A DNA stretch of 64,000 nucleotides. Origin: Rallus limicola (Eukaryota > Chordata > Aves > Gruiformes > Rallidae). The notes below the pieces were generated by a model. That model saw only the letters and a program-made list of their open reading frames with translations, was not told where the DNA came from and ran no database searches. This document shows positions 25,558 to 39,200 of the stretch, piece by piece. The DNA lies in assembly GCA_022605955.1 (NCBI GenBank), contig JAKCOZ010000003.1, positions 41,566,761 through 41,630,760 on the forward strand, written 5' to 3'. Position numbers and translations under genes: made by a program. Each line of letters begins with the position of its first letter. The first letter of the stretch is position 1.

Positions 25558-26080
25558 GGATTTCAAAGATGAGCACGATAATCTAAAAGCAAATGTTGCC
25601 AGTCATTTTGCTAGATAATTTAACTCAAATAGTGAAGTGTACTTATATGTGCTAACATACACAGAAGGGGATGAAAATAATTTCAGGAGGTAATTATTCC
25701 TGATGTTAGTATTTGTAGTTACTGAGTAGTAAAAATATTTAGCTTTGTTATTTATTTCATAGGCTAGTTCTACATGTAATTATGTCATGACCTGTGACAA
25801 ATGATAGGCAAAATTAAAATCGAGAGTATACTTATTACATGTTAACAGCAGTGTCGATGTGTTACTATGAATCTGTGAATTTTTAGACATTGTTAATAAT
25901 TTAAATTATCACTGATGACTATAAGCTTTTCAGTATTTTGTTGTTTTACAGTATATTTGTGTTTTATTATTTTTGTTTAATGTGGCTGTGACATTCACTT
26001 CTCAGATTTGACAAACATCCACAGTTTTACGATGCTGTATATTGTATTTATGAAAATAAACTATCAACATGTTAGCTGTT
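25558..26080 (+). other. CHRNA8: CHRNA8 3' untranslated region
   Basis: AT-rich sequence between the TAA and the first good polyadenylation signal. It contains ATTTA pentamers, including an overlapping pair near 25750, which are typical of AU-rich instability elements. The cleavage point is inferred 10-30 nt after AATAAA. A second AATAAA at 26706-26711 could give a longer 3' end. Confidence 0.65.
26055..26060 (+). promoter_or_regulatory. Polyadenylation signal AATAAA of CHRNA8
   Basis: Canonical hexamer 498 bp after the stop codon, followed within 35 bp by a T/G-containing stretch suitable as a downstream element. Confidence 0.7.
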
Positions 26081-29000
26081 TCTAGTGCAGTGACTGGAAT
26101 GCTTTCTCCATAAATATGTTATCAAAATTTATTTGTCCTAGAATATTTAATTTTTTAATTAGGATTTTTTAAAGTGGGTAATGTTGGTTTTGAGCTTGAA
26201 AAAAATAATCACCCTCCATGTTAAATACACACTATGTGTATATATTAGATAGATAGATAGATAGATATAGATCATAGATCACATAGATAGATAGATAGAC
26301 AGATATAGATCACATAAACAGTGCCGCCTTAGCTCTCCCACCTCTCAACTCTTGCTGCCATCTTGAAACTCTACTTAATTTGAAATATCTCTAATCTCTT
26401 GGGACAGAGTTGCCAGCCTATCACTGACTAGCTCAATGTGATTAAAGCAAAAATCTTGGCTCTGCGTAATCTCTAGGAAATTTTGCATCTGATTTTATCA
26501 AGCTCAAATTTCATATGTAGTTTACACCACTGAAGTAGTACATTTTTGAAGATTATATTAATACAGTTCCTTTTCTAATTTGATCCGCATGGCTTTGTTA
26601 AAAAGCGTGTGTAAAAGTCTTCTTTTACTTCGTAAAATTTGAATGTAGCAATGCTTATTTATCAATTTGCTGTCCATAAGTACTCTAATATAATATCCAG
26701 GTATTAATAAAAAAATTAATTAAAAATCCGATTATGCCACTTCTCTGGAAGACAAGGGCAGAAAAAAGCACTATCCAAATATTAGCTTTCATAAAAGCAC
26801 CTAAAAGCTATCCAAGGTCCTGGCTACAGTGACCTGCTTTGTATTTCACTTAGTTTTTGCACTTCCTGCAGTTACTTCAGTTCTGGGTGCAGCTCAAAGG
26901 CATACCAGTGGCTTATGGTAAAAGCCGCTACTGAAAATTCAATCCATATTTCAGAGAGATCATGCTTTCTTTCATAGGAGAATTAGTGCTCTAAGTTCCT
27001 GTTTCTGAGCCTCTATGTAAGAACGCCCATGATCTCTGCTGCTTTCTGCTGCCTTTTTTGCACTTTCTACTTAGAAAAATTGCCTTTCTGAGGTAGAGAA
27101 TGCAATTCAAGAGAGGTTACCCTAATAAAAACTTCAAAGTGAACAGAAGAACTGGTCTAGAGTTTGGGTTAGTGATATCAGGCTCGGCTGAAATGCTTGG
27201 TGTAATCCATTGCTTTATTTATGGGGACAACTGATAAATGAAAAGTTAAAATACCCTATTTCTTCTGTAGCTTGTGATGCAGGATGCTAAATGACCTTTA
27301 GAACACTTGCTCAAGGACTGCTAATATTTTTTCTGGAAAACCTCAATGTTTGAAAGTAATCTCCAGTGACAGGATAAAAAGACAAAAGCTAATGTTAAAA
27401 CACACAGTCACAATAACTTAGCATCGTAACTGAAAGTGTGTTTCCTTGCATGAAACACAGAGTTGTTGCATAAGAGTATTTTTATCTGGATGTATACATT
27501 TCAGAATAAGGAGATGTAGCTATCTGAAAACAGCAACAGAAAATTAATTATTTTTTTTCTTAAAAGCCAGTACAAATAAAAAAATCCATTTAGAGGTTAC
27601 TGTCTTATGCCGTTCGATTGACAGGGCTGTGTTGTCTCTTTCAGAAATGTCCTAAAACTCAAGTTTGTGTTAGTGGCATGCAGTTTACAAATCCTTACAC
27701 TGGCCTAAAACTGCTTACTGTTTACTTTCTCAGATGACAAAGTAAGGCAGAAACTTTTGAAATCCAGTTGCCACTGGATTGCCTCTTAGAAGATGGCAAC
27801 ACTGTTACCACAAAATCTGTAGAATGGTCTACTGTGAAATGACAAAGAAAAATGGTTGCCATACATACAGAGCAATATAGAATGAAGTAAAAATGCATTT
27901 AAAGTTTTCCTGAGACCTACAGTACACTCTGAGATATTGATTCATCACCTTTACATACTGATTCACAGCTCTTCATGACATCTTTAATTAGTGTAGCAGA
28001 GTACCTGTCATGGTATTACATAATTTTTAAGGAGGGAAAAATTCCCATATCAATTATAAAGGGTAAATGGCAACAAGAAACTATCCCATAATATCCTTTA
28101 CAAAATCCAGGCACTTAAAAACACATTATATAAAAAGTGATGGTTTTACCCTCCCACAGTAATGTGGGAACATGATAGTAAAGGTCCTCATACACTTTCT
28201 TTTGGTAAGGAGGACCCTCTTTTCAGGAGGCATGGTAGATTTCTGGTATGGAGGCCCATAAAAAGATGAGAATCTGCCCAGATTTATCCATCAAATATAA
28301 GGAACTCTAGATATCAAACACAATTTTAACTTTAATTCATGGGTTACCACGTTTTTTGAAGCATCTTCACTATTTTGACTCAAAAACCAACATATACCTG
28401 AAACAAACCCTTCAAAGTTTGGTGGTTTATCTGCCACCATGGAAGTATGGCCTTATAACTTGCAACAGTGAATATCAAGTACATACTTATTATAGTAAAT
28501 CTACATATATCAATATTAACATTTTAGGAGTGACTAAAATGAAGATCAGGAGCTAAAACCATTTTCTTATTCCAAATTATCATGTGCCCAGGGTAAGACA
28601 TAAGGATAAAATGGAAGAATGCTAAAGAAGAACAGGACTAATCAGGGATTTTATACAAAAAGGTGTCAAACATTGTGAAATCCCCATGGAAATAAACAGA
28701 GGTGAAAACAGTTGAAATTGCTTTCCTTTTGTGAAGCTCGTCTTGGCAGAATCTGGAAGAAAAAATTGAAATGCTCTAAAACACTCCAGGTGTGTATGTC
28801 TGTGTTAAGACATTGAGCTAAGCAATGATCATCTGGCTAGAAGGTTTCCTCTTCCCAGAATCATATATCCAGTTTGACATTATAAGCAAAACAAGCATTT
28901 CTTAGTCTTTTTTTTTTTTTTTCTCTTGATGACATGCAGACTGGGGGAGAAAGAACACCAAGCATATAAAACTAATTCAGTTTAATAAGAACACATGCTC

Positions 29001-29454
29001 AGAAAGCTAAATCCCTTTCATTCTGGTGGAATGAACTGGAGATTCCTAAGGGTCTACTCACACAGATTTTGCACAGACAAGAGCAGAACTCTCTCTTATA
29101 TTCGATATCACAGACTCTATATAACTGCTTCCCACTACCATTTAAGATGGCCTTCAGATCTTTACCTTCAAGTCCTTATCAAGTCTGTTGTATCATACAA
29201 GTAATCCACACAATCTTTCTCCTGTCCCAGTATGGGAGAAAGAGCAACTGTGTCTCAGGTGTTTTCAGCAGATGCTGAATATTAAACATCCAATAACAGA
29301 GAGTTCAGTTTCCCTAATGTCAGGATCATTAGCTGATTCAGTATCAATTAAAAAAAGAATTCTTTATAGTGATAATAAATTGCTGGAGTTCAGTCTACTG
29401 CTAGAGACTGTCTGCAGGAGCCCAAGATGGCTGAAGCCCTTGAGGAAGTCTGCC
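26081..29454. other. Intergenic, after CHRNA8
   Basis: AT-rich. It includes the TAGA microsatellite and a poly-T run at about 28908-28922. No gene, RNA or recognisable transposon seen. Confidence 0.75.
26245..26316. repeat. Interrupted TAGA microsatellite
   Basis: Two blocks of (TAGA)n, about five and four units, each followed by TATAGATCA and separated by ATCACA-type interruptions, 165 bp past the likely polyadenylation site. The block-plus-interruption pattern itself is repeated, suggesting a local duplication. Confidence 0.9.
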
Positions 29455-30098
29455 TTGTTTGACTGCAGGCTGAATACGAGCCAGCAGTGTGCCCCGGTGT
29501 CCAGGAAGGCCAATGGCATCCTGGCTTCTATCAAAAATAGTGTGGCCAGTAGCTCTAGGGAGGTGATTGTGCCCCTGGACTCTGTATTGGTGAGGCCACA
29601 CCTCGAGTGCTGTGTCCAGTTCTGGGCTCCTCACCATAAGAAGGACACTGAGGTCCTTGAGTGAGTCCAGAGAAGGGCAGCCAGTCTGGTGAAGGGGCTG
29701 GAGGGAAAATCCTATGAGGAGCAGCTGAGGGAGCTGGGGATGTTGAGCCTGGAGAAGAGGAGGCTGAGGGGAGACCTTATCACCACCTACAACTACCTGA
29801 GGGGAGGTTGTAGAGAGGTGGGCGATGGTCTCTTCAGCCAGGTGACAGGAGATAGGACAAGGGGAAATGGCACAAAGCTGTGCCAGGGCAGGGTCACATT
29901 AGACATTAGGAAAAATTTTTTTACTGAAAGAGCTGTCAGAGCCTGGAACAGGCTGCCCAGGGAGGGGGTTGAGTCACCTTTCCTGGATGTGTTTAAAAAA
30001 GGGTAGATGAGGTACTTAGGGATGTGGCTTAGCTTAGGATGGGATTGGTTGGACTTGATGATCTTCAAAGGTCTTTTCCAGCCTTCTGATTCTGTGTG
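29455..30098 (+). mobile_element. CR1 3' portion, sense orientation
   Basis: The + strand reads the C-terminal part of CR1 ORF2: [40 protein letters not shown], then after a frame break [20 protein letters not shown] and [20 protein letters not shown], followed by GGACTTGATGATC and the tail GATTCTGTGTG. It is 5'-truncated near 29455 and disrupted by a TGA after the KDTEVLE segment, so not active. Confidence 0.93.
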
Positions 30099-30102
30099 TG
30101 AT

Positions 30103-30308
30103 AAGGAGAAACATTTTCACTGTGAGGGTGATGGAGCACTAGGACAGGCTGCCCGGTTGTGGAGTCTCCTTCTCTGGAGGCATTCAAAACATGCCTGGAT
30201 GTGTTCTTGTGTGGTTTAGTCTGGGTGATCCTGCTGTGGCGGGGGAGAGTGGATTAGATGACCTTTTGAGGTCCCTTCAACTCCTAACATTCTGTGATTC
30301 TGTGATAA
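30103..30308 (+). mobile_element. Second CR1 3' end, directly after the first
   Basis: It restarts in the CR1 C-terminal region (GAAACATTTTCACTGTGAGG, GACAGGCTGCCCGG, GGAGTCTCC) and ends with two tail units, CATTCTGTGATTCTGTGATA. It is a separate, heavily 5'-truncated copy in the same orientation as its neighbour. Confidence 0.88.
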
Positions 30309-30938
30309 TCATGATCACTCTAAGTAATCAAAATCCTAATGATCATCTATCACAACATAAATATTTTAATATTGGCAAGATCTTGTGCATGTTGCAGTTA
30401 GGATTTTGGAAGAAAAACGTGGACAATTTCTTTTGTGAACAGAAACCTCTGAGTTTGACTGTGGGTTACCAGCACCTTGCCCCTGTTGATTTTCATTCAA
30501 GGCAAGAAACTGGTGAAGACCTTCCCAATTAAAATATAGTTTTGACACAAAGCAGATAGGCACATCTGACTAAAGAAAAAAAAAATACAAGTGTTTGAAC
30601 AAAAATAAATGCAATGAGAATTTAGAAGAAGGACAGAATGCTAAGAAAAAACATGCAGACATTCTGATGGTAAGTTCTAAAAAAAGGTATTATTGCAGAA
30701 AAGAGAAATTTAAAATATTAGCATTTTCAGGATGCATGCTTATCTCATATATGCATTATATCTTCTTGGGTTTTTAAATCCATTTATCAGAGAAAGAAGT
30801 ACCAGGGACAGAAATGCAGTAGTGTGGTTCTATGAGTATCTATTTCCTTTTATAGAAAGTTATTTTTGTCAAAATATTTTACATAGTGATACAACATCCA
30901 AAAAGTGAATATATACCAACATAGTACAGTGAGATGTC

Positions 30939-31002
30939 CACTGAGTTCTAATCAAATTTTAATATCATATCACTGAGTTCTAATCAAATTTTAAGATCAT
31001 AT
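30939..31002. repeat. 32-bp tandem duplication
   Basis: Two adjacent 32-bp units, 30939-30970 and 30971-31002, beginning CACTGAGTTCTAATC, differing at one base (AATATC versus AAGATC). Confidence 0.95.
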
Positions 31003-31638
31003 TTGTGAAATTCTTGGCTTTTAGACACATAACATCACATTCCAAAATTTTCAAGACACAACCACTATTTATATTCAGTGATAGAACATATTTAATAAGG
31101 AGAAAGTGTGCATAGGAATCCCAATATCCTTTTGCTGTCTCAGCCCTCACGGTTAGAGCTGTACATTTAGCTATTTTCGTGAGGATTGTATGTTTGAAAA
31201 AGCCAGCAAACACAGGGTTTGTATCTTCTTAGCAGGATGACACAGGGTTTTGCTCTCAGACAGACTGTATAGCTATTCTCAGTTGAGATATGTTTTATTC
31301 CAGAAGACACAATTGAAGGCTGTCTGATGGAAGTCCCAAACAGACTAATGTGACAAGAGAAATGGGGAAATTGGCCAGTAGCAGAACTTGTTCATGCTTC
31401 AGTGTTTATAATGAGCAGCATCTTGCTGTAATATTGCCCACTTTTAAAGGACAGAGGGCAGACAAGTTATTTCATCTTGCTAGAAGTGCTCCATATCAAG
31501 TCCTTTACAGTAAGAACATTCTGGTGTGCTTCAAACATTCTCCTCTTCTTTAAAAAGAAATCTCACTCACAGCTGTATAGTATCCTGATTTCAGAGCTAA
31601 AATTACAGCAGGTACCGACACAAGAATACTAATCCTTT

Positions 31639-31700
31639 GCACAGTGAACCCTATAAGAACAGAGGATATGTGCTGAGTACTAACCAGTGGTTCACTGTGC
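31639..31700. repeat. 12-bp inverted repeat, 38-nt spacer
   Basis: Arms 31639-31650 (GCACAGTGAACC) and 31689-31700 (GGTTCACTGTGC) are perfect reverse complements. Confidence 0.9.
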
Positions 31701-31894
31701 TCATAGAATGCTGCACCCATCAAGGCTGCAACAAGCTCCCTTGGCTAACAGCTCCATTTATTCATAACTAATATCAACACCAATATCACCAGGTATCTAA
31801 ACGTTCTAAGGAGTAAGGGTGAAACTTTCCTGACAGGAAAATTCATTAAGAAATTACACATGAAGGTATTCACCTTTCTTAAAGAGGAAAAAGG

Positions 31895-33240
31895 GGGTTT
31901 GCTCAGGAGCTTTTAGGGCTCATTGACAGAGCTTTAAACTAGGCTTGAAGGGAGTGAGTGATAATTTCAAGCTTACCTGAAACAAGTGCTGTCGAAGGCC
32001 CTCAGCCTATTGCTCAGAGACACACTGGACACACTGCAGTATGCTTGAAGTCTAACAGAGATGTGCCAGAGACTCCTGAGACAATATACGCCAACATGAA
32101 AAAACAGGTAAAGTACATCAAAGGAATTCCAACTCCTACAGCCAGTAAATCAGTGTCATTGGGGGCCCACGTGAAACAACCATGTGCAAACCCACGTAGC
32201 AGAGTAGAAGACTAGTTAGAAATGTGTATACACCTGCTGGGCTATTATCTCAGGGGCACCATGGAGATGTGGTGGAGTGTTCCCTGTGACTGGAGTGTTG
32301 AGATGAAAGGGTACAGGCTCTTTAGGAAGGACAGGCAGGGGAGTTGAGGAGGCAGTGTTACCCTGTATTTCGATGACCAGCTGAAGTGCCTGGAGCTCCA
32401 CCTGGGGATGGATAAGGAGCTGACTGAGAGCTTATGGGTCAGGATTCATGGGAAGGCAGGGACAAGGGACATTACAGTGGGGTTCTGCTACAGGCCAAAC
32501 AGATGAGGCCTTCTGTAGGCAGATAAGAACAACCTCACTTTCCCAAATCCTAGTCCTCATGGGGAACTTCAATCCACCATATATCTTTTGGAGGGACAAC
32601 ACAGCAGGGAACAAGTAATCCAGGAAGTCATGGAATACAATGATGATTACTTTCTTCTCCAAATGATAGATGAGCCAACAAGGAGAGGTATCATGCTGGA
32701 CCTTATTCTCACCAGCAAGGAGGGGTTGGTAGGGCATATGAAGCTCAAGGGCAGCCTTGGCTGCAATGGCTATGAAATGATGGAATTCAAGATCCTCAGA
32801 GCAGCAAGGAAGGTGCACAGCAAACTCACTACCCTGGACTTCAAGAGAGCAGACTGTGGCCTCCTCAGGGACCTGTTTGTTCCATATCATGGGATAAAGC
32901 CCTGGATGGTGGAGACAGACAAGATAGTTGGCTAGTAGTCAGTGATTACCTCCTCCAAGCCCAGGAGCAGTGCATCCCAACAAAGGCAAAAATACATGGA
33001 CACCTGCATGGATGGACAAGGAGATTCTGGGCAAACTCAAACACAAAAAGGAAGCCTACAGAAGGTGGCAGCAAGGAAGCCTAGGAAAAATACAGAGAAA
33101 CTGTGTGAGCGGCCAGGGATCAGCTTAGGAAAGCTAAAGCTCTGATAGAATTAAATCTGGCCAGGGATGTCAAAGACAACTAGAAAACTGCTATAGATGT
33201 GTCAGCGATAAAAGAAAGATGAGGGAAAATGTGGGTAAAT
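31895..33240 (+). mobile_element. CR1 internal fragment (5' region and endonuclease domain)
   Basis: From GCTCATTGACAGAGCTTTAA near 31918 onward the + strand resembles the upstream half of a CR1. At 32588-32935 it reads IDEPTRRGIMLDLILTSKEG, GHMKLKGSLGCNGYEMMEF and KLTTLDFKRADCGLLRDLF, the C-terminal part of the CR1 endonuclease domain. It continues to NLARDVK-like sequence near 33160. The reverse transcriptase and 3' tail are absent, and frameshifts are present. Usual family wording has SDH where this copy has NGY, so the catalytic His is lost. Boundaries are approximate. Confidence 0.82.
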
Positions 33241-36200
33241 GTTTTCCTATTCTGCCATCCTTTCTAGGCCTTCTCTGAGTTTATGATGTAATTTCACAAG
33301 TAAGGATAACAAATACTAATGGTGGCTGAAATTACCTTTTTGTTGTCTTGACAGGGAATTCTTCCCACAACTTCTACAAAAGTATATATATATACACTCA
33401 CATAGACACACATTTCTTATTCTCTGACTGCAGAGTACGATTAGGTGCTGGCATGTGTGCTGCTCTGCTTGTACTTCACATGGAGAAAGTAACTGAGCCT
33501 CTACTGTGGTGAGTTCTGGTTAAGTACTAAGAGGGATGAACCCCTTTAATGGATGCACCCCAACCAGTCTGTTACAGACTGACTGACAGAAAAGGAAAAG
33601 AAGCTTTACCTACTGTGATGAACATTTCTGGAGAACTGCAGCTGAGAAGCATGTTGAGACATAAGCACTGTGCTTTATGCTTACTGTGCTTGTGGGCAGT
33701 GTAATTTCCAGGTAAAGCAAAACAGACATGAGGAACGGTGTCAAGCTACCTTTGTTTACTGAATGAAGGAACAAGAAAGGAGTGAGTGATTTGCAGAGTG
33801 AACAACACTTAAGCCCACTTTACTGGACGGTTGATTTTTATACTTTTCTACTCCAAGAAACATTAATGGCACATCTGTCTGATTCTTACCAATTTCATGG
33901 TTGTAATGAAATACTACTGGTGATGTTGCTTACAAGCAGCATTGCTAAAATAGCTTTGAGATCAAGGAGGACTAACTGCCAAAACACAGAAATACCTTGA
34001 GTGAAACATGGATTACTGCTTTCCCATCTCAAGGGCATGAGAAGGGTGATTTCACATAGAAAGCTTCCACTCAGGTGTGTACCTACACACCTCAGTATCT
34101 AAATATAGATTGTCATGAATGATCTTCTGAACTTTTTCTTTCTACAGATCTAAACTAATGGTTCAAGTGCTTGGACTTCTAAAAAATGTGCTAGATCTAA
34201 TTTCCAGTTTTGTACATGAACAACCATACTGTATTTGCTACAAGAACTTACAGACCCCATGCAATTAACTTAGTAAAACTAATTTGGAACATTCAGTAAG
34301 TCATTGCAAAGCTCAAGTAAAAAGATTTTTGTCGTATGGCAATAGTAGACTGTAATCTTGCTGTACTTGCAAAAGAGACTGGAAGAAAGAGCTCTTGGTC
34401 CTTGCTGGCCATTGCATTTGCTAAAGCAAATGACTACCTGTATCAGAAAGCTTTGTATAGTAGCAGAGTAATACAAAAGTATCTTCCACATTCCATTTGG
34501 CTTTTCTTCTATTTCAGAGCCATAGTACAACTGAGAGATATCTGAAATATCCAGAGACTTCTCTTAAAGGAAAAAAAAAGCATAAACTTGAGGGCAATTC
34601 AGATTTTCGTTATACTGTAGTAAAAATTCTAAAATAAAGGATTTGGTGAAAATTATTAACTTTCTGATGAATAACATCTGCGAATAATCAAATCTAAAGG
34701 TTTGCAGCTCAAAGCCAGAATATACGGACTTAACTCTGGACAGTTATACTGGCTGTCACATAGCTCAAACTGAGCTACCTGAGTGCCATACTTTTAACAG
34801 ATCATGGAGACTGTTGACTCTATCTCCCTTCTGCCAAACACAGTGGCTATTAGCTCACAGGACCTTCCTTGCCATCACACAAGGAGACCAGTTAATGGAT
34901 TAGCAAACTATCTACCTCCCAGATTCATTCTGCTCACATCTCTGTGCAGAATCCCTGTATACAGCAGGGATGTGTTTCGCATGTCAACATCTATGTTGCT
35001 GTAGGGAGGAACGGTCTCTGCTGAGAGATAGTTATGTCTCTCATATTGTGTACAGTAAGACAAAAACCCCCACCCATGCTCATGCTGTGTCAGCCAACTA
35101 AACAAGACCTCATGGAATCATAACAATTTATTTCAGTGGTGACCACTCTTTAATTGCTTTTAACACTTTACATGTTACACAGTGAGTGGAGAATTGGCTT
35201 TAAGAAAATTCTTCTCTAAATAAAAGATAACCCCCAGGGCATGTTTCCTAAAAACATTCTAAAATCAGCACTTTTCATCATGTTCTAGGCAGAATACATT
35301 GGACATTTCAAATTGGACTATTTGAAAGATTACACTCCTTCAAAGGTATTACAAAAGAGAAAGAAATTAAATACCTTCAGGATTACGGTGAAGCCAGTAA
35401 TAGTATTCCTGTAGGCAATCAGGGGCAAGTGTTCATAAGAAAAACAGGTCAGGAGACTGACAGTATCTGACTTGCTTGTGTATTGACTGAACAATATTGA
35501 CTGCTGTGCCTGCATGGAAAAAGAAGGCAGTAATTCTAAATGGATTGGGAAGTCTTAAGTGATTAGAAAAACCAACTATTGTTCAAATAAAATTTCATGA
35601 TGAAGCATCATACTAACAATATACATCTGTTCCTCAAGGGGAAATACCGGTCTTTTCTCTCTAAGAGCATTTATTATATATTTCCTTAGCTCTTGCTTTA
35701 ATTTATTTTCTGAGATAAAGTATTAACTCTCACAACACCTAAAATGCATAAACCTCACAGCTGTTATATGGTCACCTGGCAAACTGCACTGCTGAAATGT
35801 TTTGCCCGCATTGATTGGCATCGATGTATTGAAGAGGCCTGGTACTTGCCACTGAATTCAGTGAGAGTTGTTGCACTGGCTTGCCTGAATCCAGTACTGA
35901 GTCTTTCCATTGTACCATAAAATTCCCAGTGCTTGCTCTGGCCCCAGGAGTCCATTCCCCATTCTCTCTTCCATGGAGATGGTGGGCCTGTCAAAGGGTA
36001 ACTTCATGAAAACAGAAGAGATGGGGAGAGCTCAGAATGAGGAGGAGTTGAACCCAAGTTTATCACATTTTTCATGCACTTCCCTGTTCTATGAACCATT
36101 TCTTCAAATGCAAGGAGGCTTTTCTGATTAAGGAAACTGAGGAAACCGAGTTAAAGAAACTGAATTTTCCATGTACTGACATTCTCTCCTGATGCTTTTC

Positions 36201-39200
36201 TAAGTTATGATCATTTGCTAACTACCTATTCCCCATTGTGCCTCCAAGAGCAGCAGGTGAGCAGGAACCAATGCACTGCCTTATCCCACCCACCTATTTC
36301 AATGGTTCCATCTACCCAGATAACCCATTTATAGCACAGGCCACTTTGAAAGAGACTGTGAACACCGTAATTTATCCCAGTGGTACACTTTTAACAATCA
36401 TTCTTAACACTGATTGCTGCTTAGAGGTCCTCCTTTTTAAATTGTTACTCCCAAATGTTTATGCTGTGTAGCAGATGTTTAAACTTAGCAACCCCCCCAA
36501 CTTTTCTTAAAAAAAAAGAAAACTGGTTTGATTAATCTTATGCATTTTATATTCACTAGTCGAAACACTTTTGTGAAGATGTTCAAAGGGGCCAATAAGA
36601 ATTTGCTGCTCAATGCAACAACTTCCATGGGTTAACCATCAATTATGATCAGGGTTTTTTTCTGTTTTTTGCATTCAAAGTACAGAAAATTTCCATGAGT
36701 ATTAGTAGCTTTTGCTTTTACTATATTTATGCTTACTATTTCATTAGGTAAGACCGGAATCACCGCCAAGTACACTTCTGTTAAAACTGAGTTTATTAAA
36801 GAGTGAACCATTTTTCACTCAACTGTCTTTAAAATATAAAGCAATGGTACTCAGAAGGATAGAAGTGACACTATCATCCTAGGAAGTTTTGACAAGATGA
36901 TGCTAGCAAGCACTTAAACAATCTTGTCACTGCTTTTTTTGCAATCCCTGTTCATGGCTACAACTCAAGGATTGTTTTATTTAAAGTATTTATCTCTTTA
37001 TATAGGATAGAGTAGGGAAAGTAGAAATCAGGAATCCTTCAGAGCGCTTTCTTCCAGAAGCCTTTCCTTTTTTTTTCCCCTTTGTGCATAGGAAAGACTT
37101 CCATGTAATATTTGGAATTTTTATTGTATTTACATGGCGCATGCCAAAATTTTACTCTGGTATTGTGCACCAATTTTCTACTTGCTCTCAGCTGTTTAGT
37201 AATAAGAACAGCTACAGAAAAAAAATACATATTTCTTAAATTTAATTACCAGGATTTAATATAGGACATATTTTTTAGTTCTGCACAGCTTCTATTCTAT
37301 TGAATTTTAGATTATGAGTACTGTTTAAATTCAAGATAGATGCTTAAAATTAAAGTGTTTATTAATACTTTAGGCTGATTGTTCTAAAGACAATTTTCAC
37401 TGTTTCCTACATAAGGAAGCTTATTATTCTCAGCATGTTTCAAATATTGCCATTAAACTCCTTCTGTAGACCTTGTATATTCCTGAATGAGACATTAAAC
37501 ATAAGGAAATTAGTTAAAATTTAATTATTTTACTTGATTATCTTAATACTAGATGTTATTAAATTCTTGTTTCAAGCCCAGAAGAACAAAATCTATTAGT
37601 ATTATACTCTTTATCTTCACTATTTTCTAAGGGGGATAAGGGGAATGATCTCATTTATTTTGCTAGTAGTTCAGTTTATTGCTTTAGAAGTTTAATTTTT
37701 ATAATTAATATTATTCTATGGACACAAACTGGAGCTTTTTTCCCAAACAGGGAGCTATGATGCAAGTAAATTGATTTGGTTCAAAAGTTTCTTCTAAAAG
37801 TCGAAGCTGATACCATCTTCATAAAGGGATTGATAAGTATTTTATTGCCTGGTTGATTTAGAATAGAAATCTAAAGAATTAGAAATCTACAGATCAGGAT
37901 ATTCAAAATGATACAGCAAGTATTAGCATACATGTATTTCTAATTTCATGGGTTGTCATTATTAAGGACAAAGAAGCAAACAATCAAAATTAGTTTCTTA
38001 CATGCTTGGCTGTCAACAATCAATCTGAAAGAGCTTTCAAATGAAATAGAACAGATATAGGAAGAAGGTTCATCTCACCATCTCTTCTGAGGAGCAGAAG
38101 CAAAAATAAAAGAGATTGAAAAACTTTCTCTTGGAATCAGTGGCACAATCAAGCATTGTACAAAAGCAGTGCAGTTCTACCCCAAAACCTTAAGCATAAA
38201 CTAACAGTTTTTTCTTTCTTGTTTACATATCCATAATTTTTTGTCAAAAGTCTCAAACTTCCTTATCCTAAGTGTTTCTAAGCACATAATATTATTTTGG
38301 TTCCGCTGCTATAAATGTCTTGCTTAAGCAGATTTTAGAGGATTACTGGGGTCCCCCTAGGAAAAAATTAATAAGATTTAACAAATATAATATCAAGAAC
38401 TTGTATCTGAATGGCTTCTTAGTACTCCTTTAAAGTGTTCCTTTGTGAAATCAGGAAGTATAAAACCACTACCCCATGAAAAGTGATTGATTTGTGCAAA
38501 ACCATAAATAACTTTTATGTTAGTATATAACGAGCAGTGTATAAATAACAAAAAGTAATTCATTAAAATGTAATTTGATACAAGATGGGTTGAAGAAAAC
38601 ATCCAGAAGCCCTGTGTTACATGCCTACACAGGAGAAGCCAGATCTAATGAGAAGTACCTCCATTCCTCATTATTTCTGCTTAACAAACTGTGATTGTTA
38701 TTTGAAATTTACCCTTTAAGCTACAAAGTATAATTCATTTAACAGAATTAGTTTAGAAATGTGTTTAAGGAAAACATATAATCTTGAAACACTAAGTTGG
38801 CATTCCCATGCATTCTGAAGATTTCTGGATTAGCAGAAGAGGGTTTCAATATATTCTTTAAAATCTTGGAAAGTGCCAGCCACAAGAGCAAAATACATAC
38901 TTGTTGTAGTAATACATATATATCACATACATATTAAAATATTTTCCTGTGACTTAAACTGGTAAAAATGAAGTATCAGGCTACAGAACACATAACATGC
39001 TACATGCTATCAATATAAACCAAGGACTGCCCTTAAAGATCTGAAGAGATACATAATTCACCATAAGAAAGCATGCGTAGAAAGACACTTGCAACTGCAC
39101 TTGGATGGCAAACATTTTCATACACAGTGACACATCCCTATCAGCTTCTGACATCCTCAAATAAATGTAAGCAGAGTACTTTAAAATATATTTTCAGGTT

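Larger units (their letters stand above)
30309..31894. other. Intergenic between CR1 copies
   Basis: AT-rich. It contains a 32-bp tandem duplication (30939-31002) and a 12-bp inverted repeat (31639-31700). Nothing else identified. Confidence 0.75.

Noticed and set aside
29188..29664. A 158-codon open frame on the plus strand
   Set aside because: Its second half is CR1 ORF2 and its first half is unrelated flanking sequence; it is a chance fusion frame.
36480..38600. Very AT-rich block considered as a possible matrix attachment region or origin
   Set aside because: Composition alone is not evidence; no diagnostic motif cluster seen.
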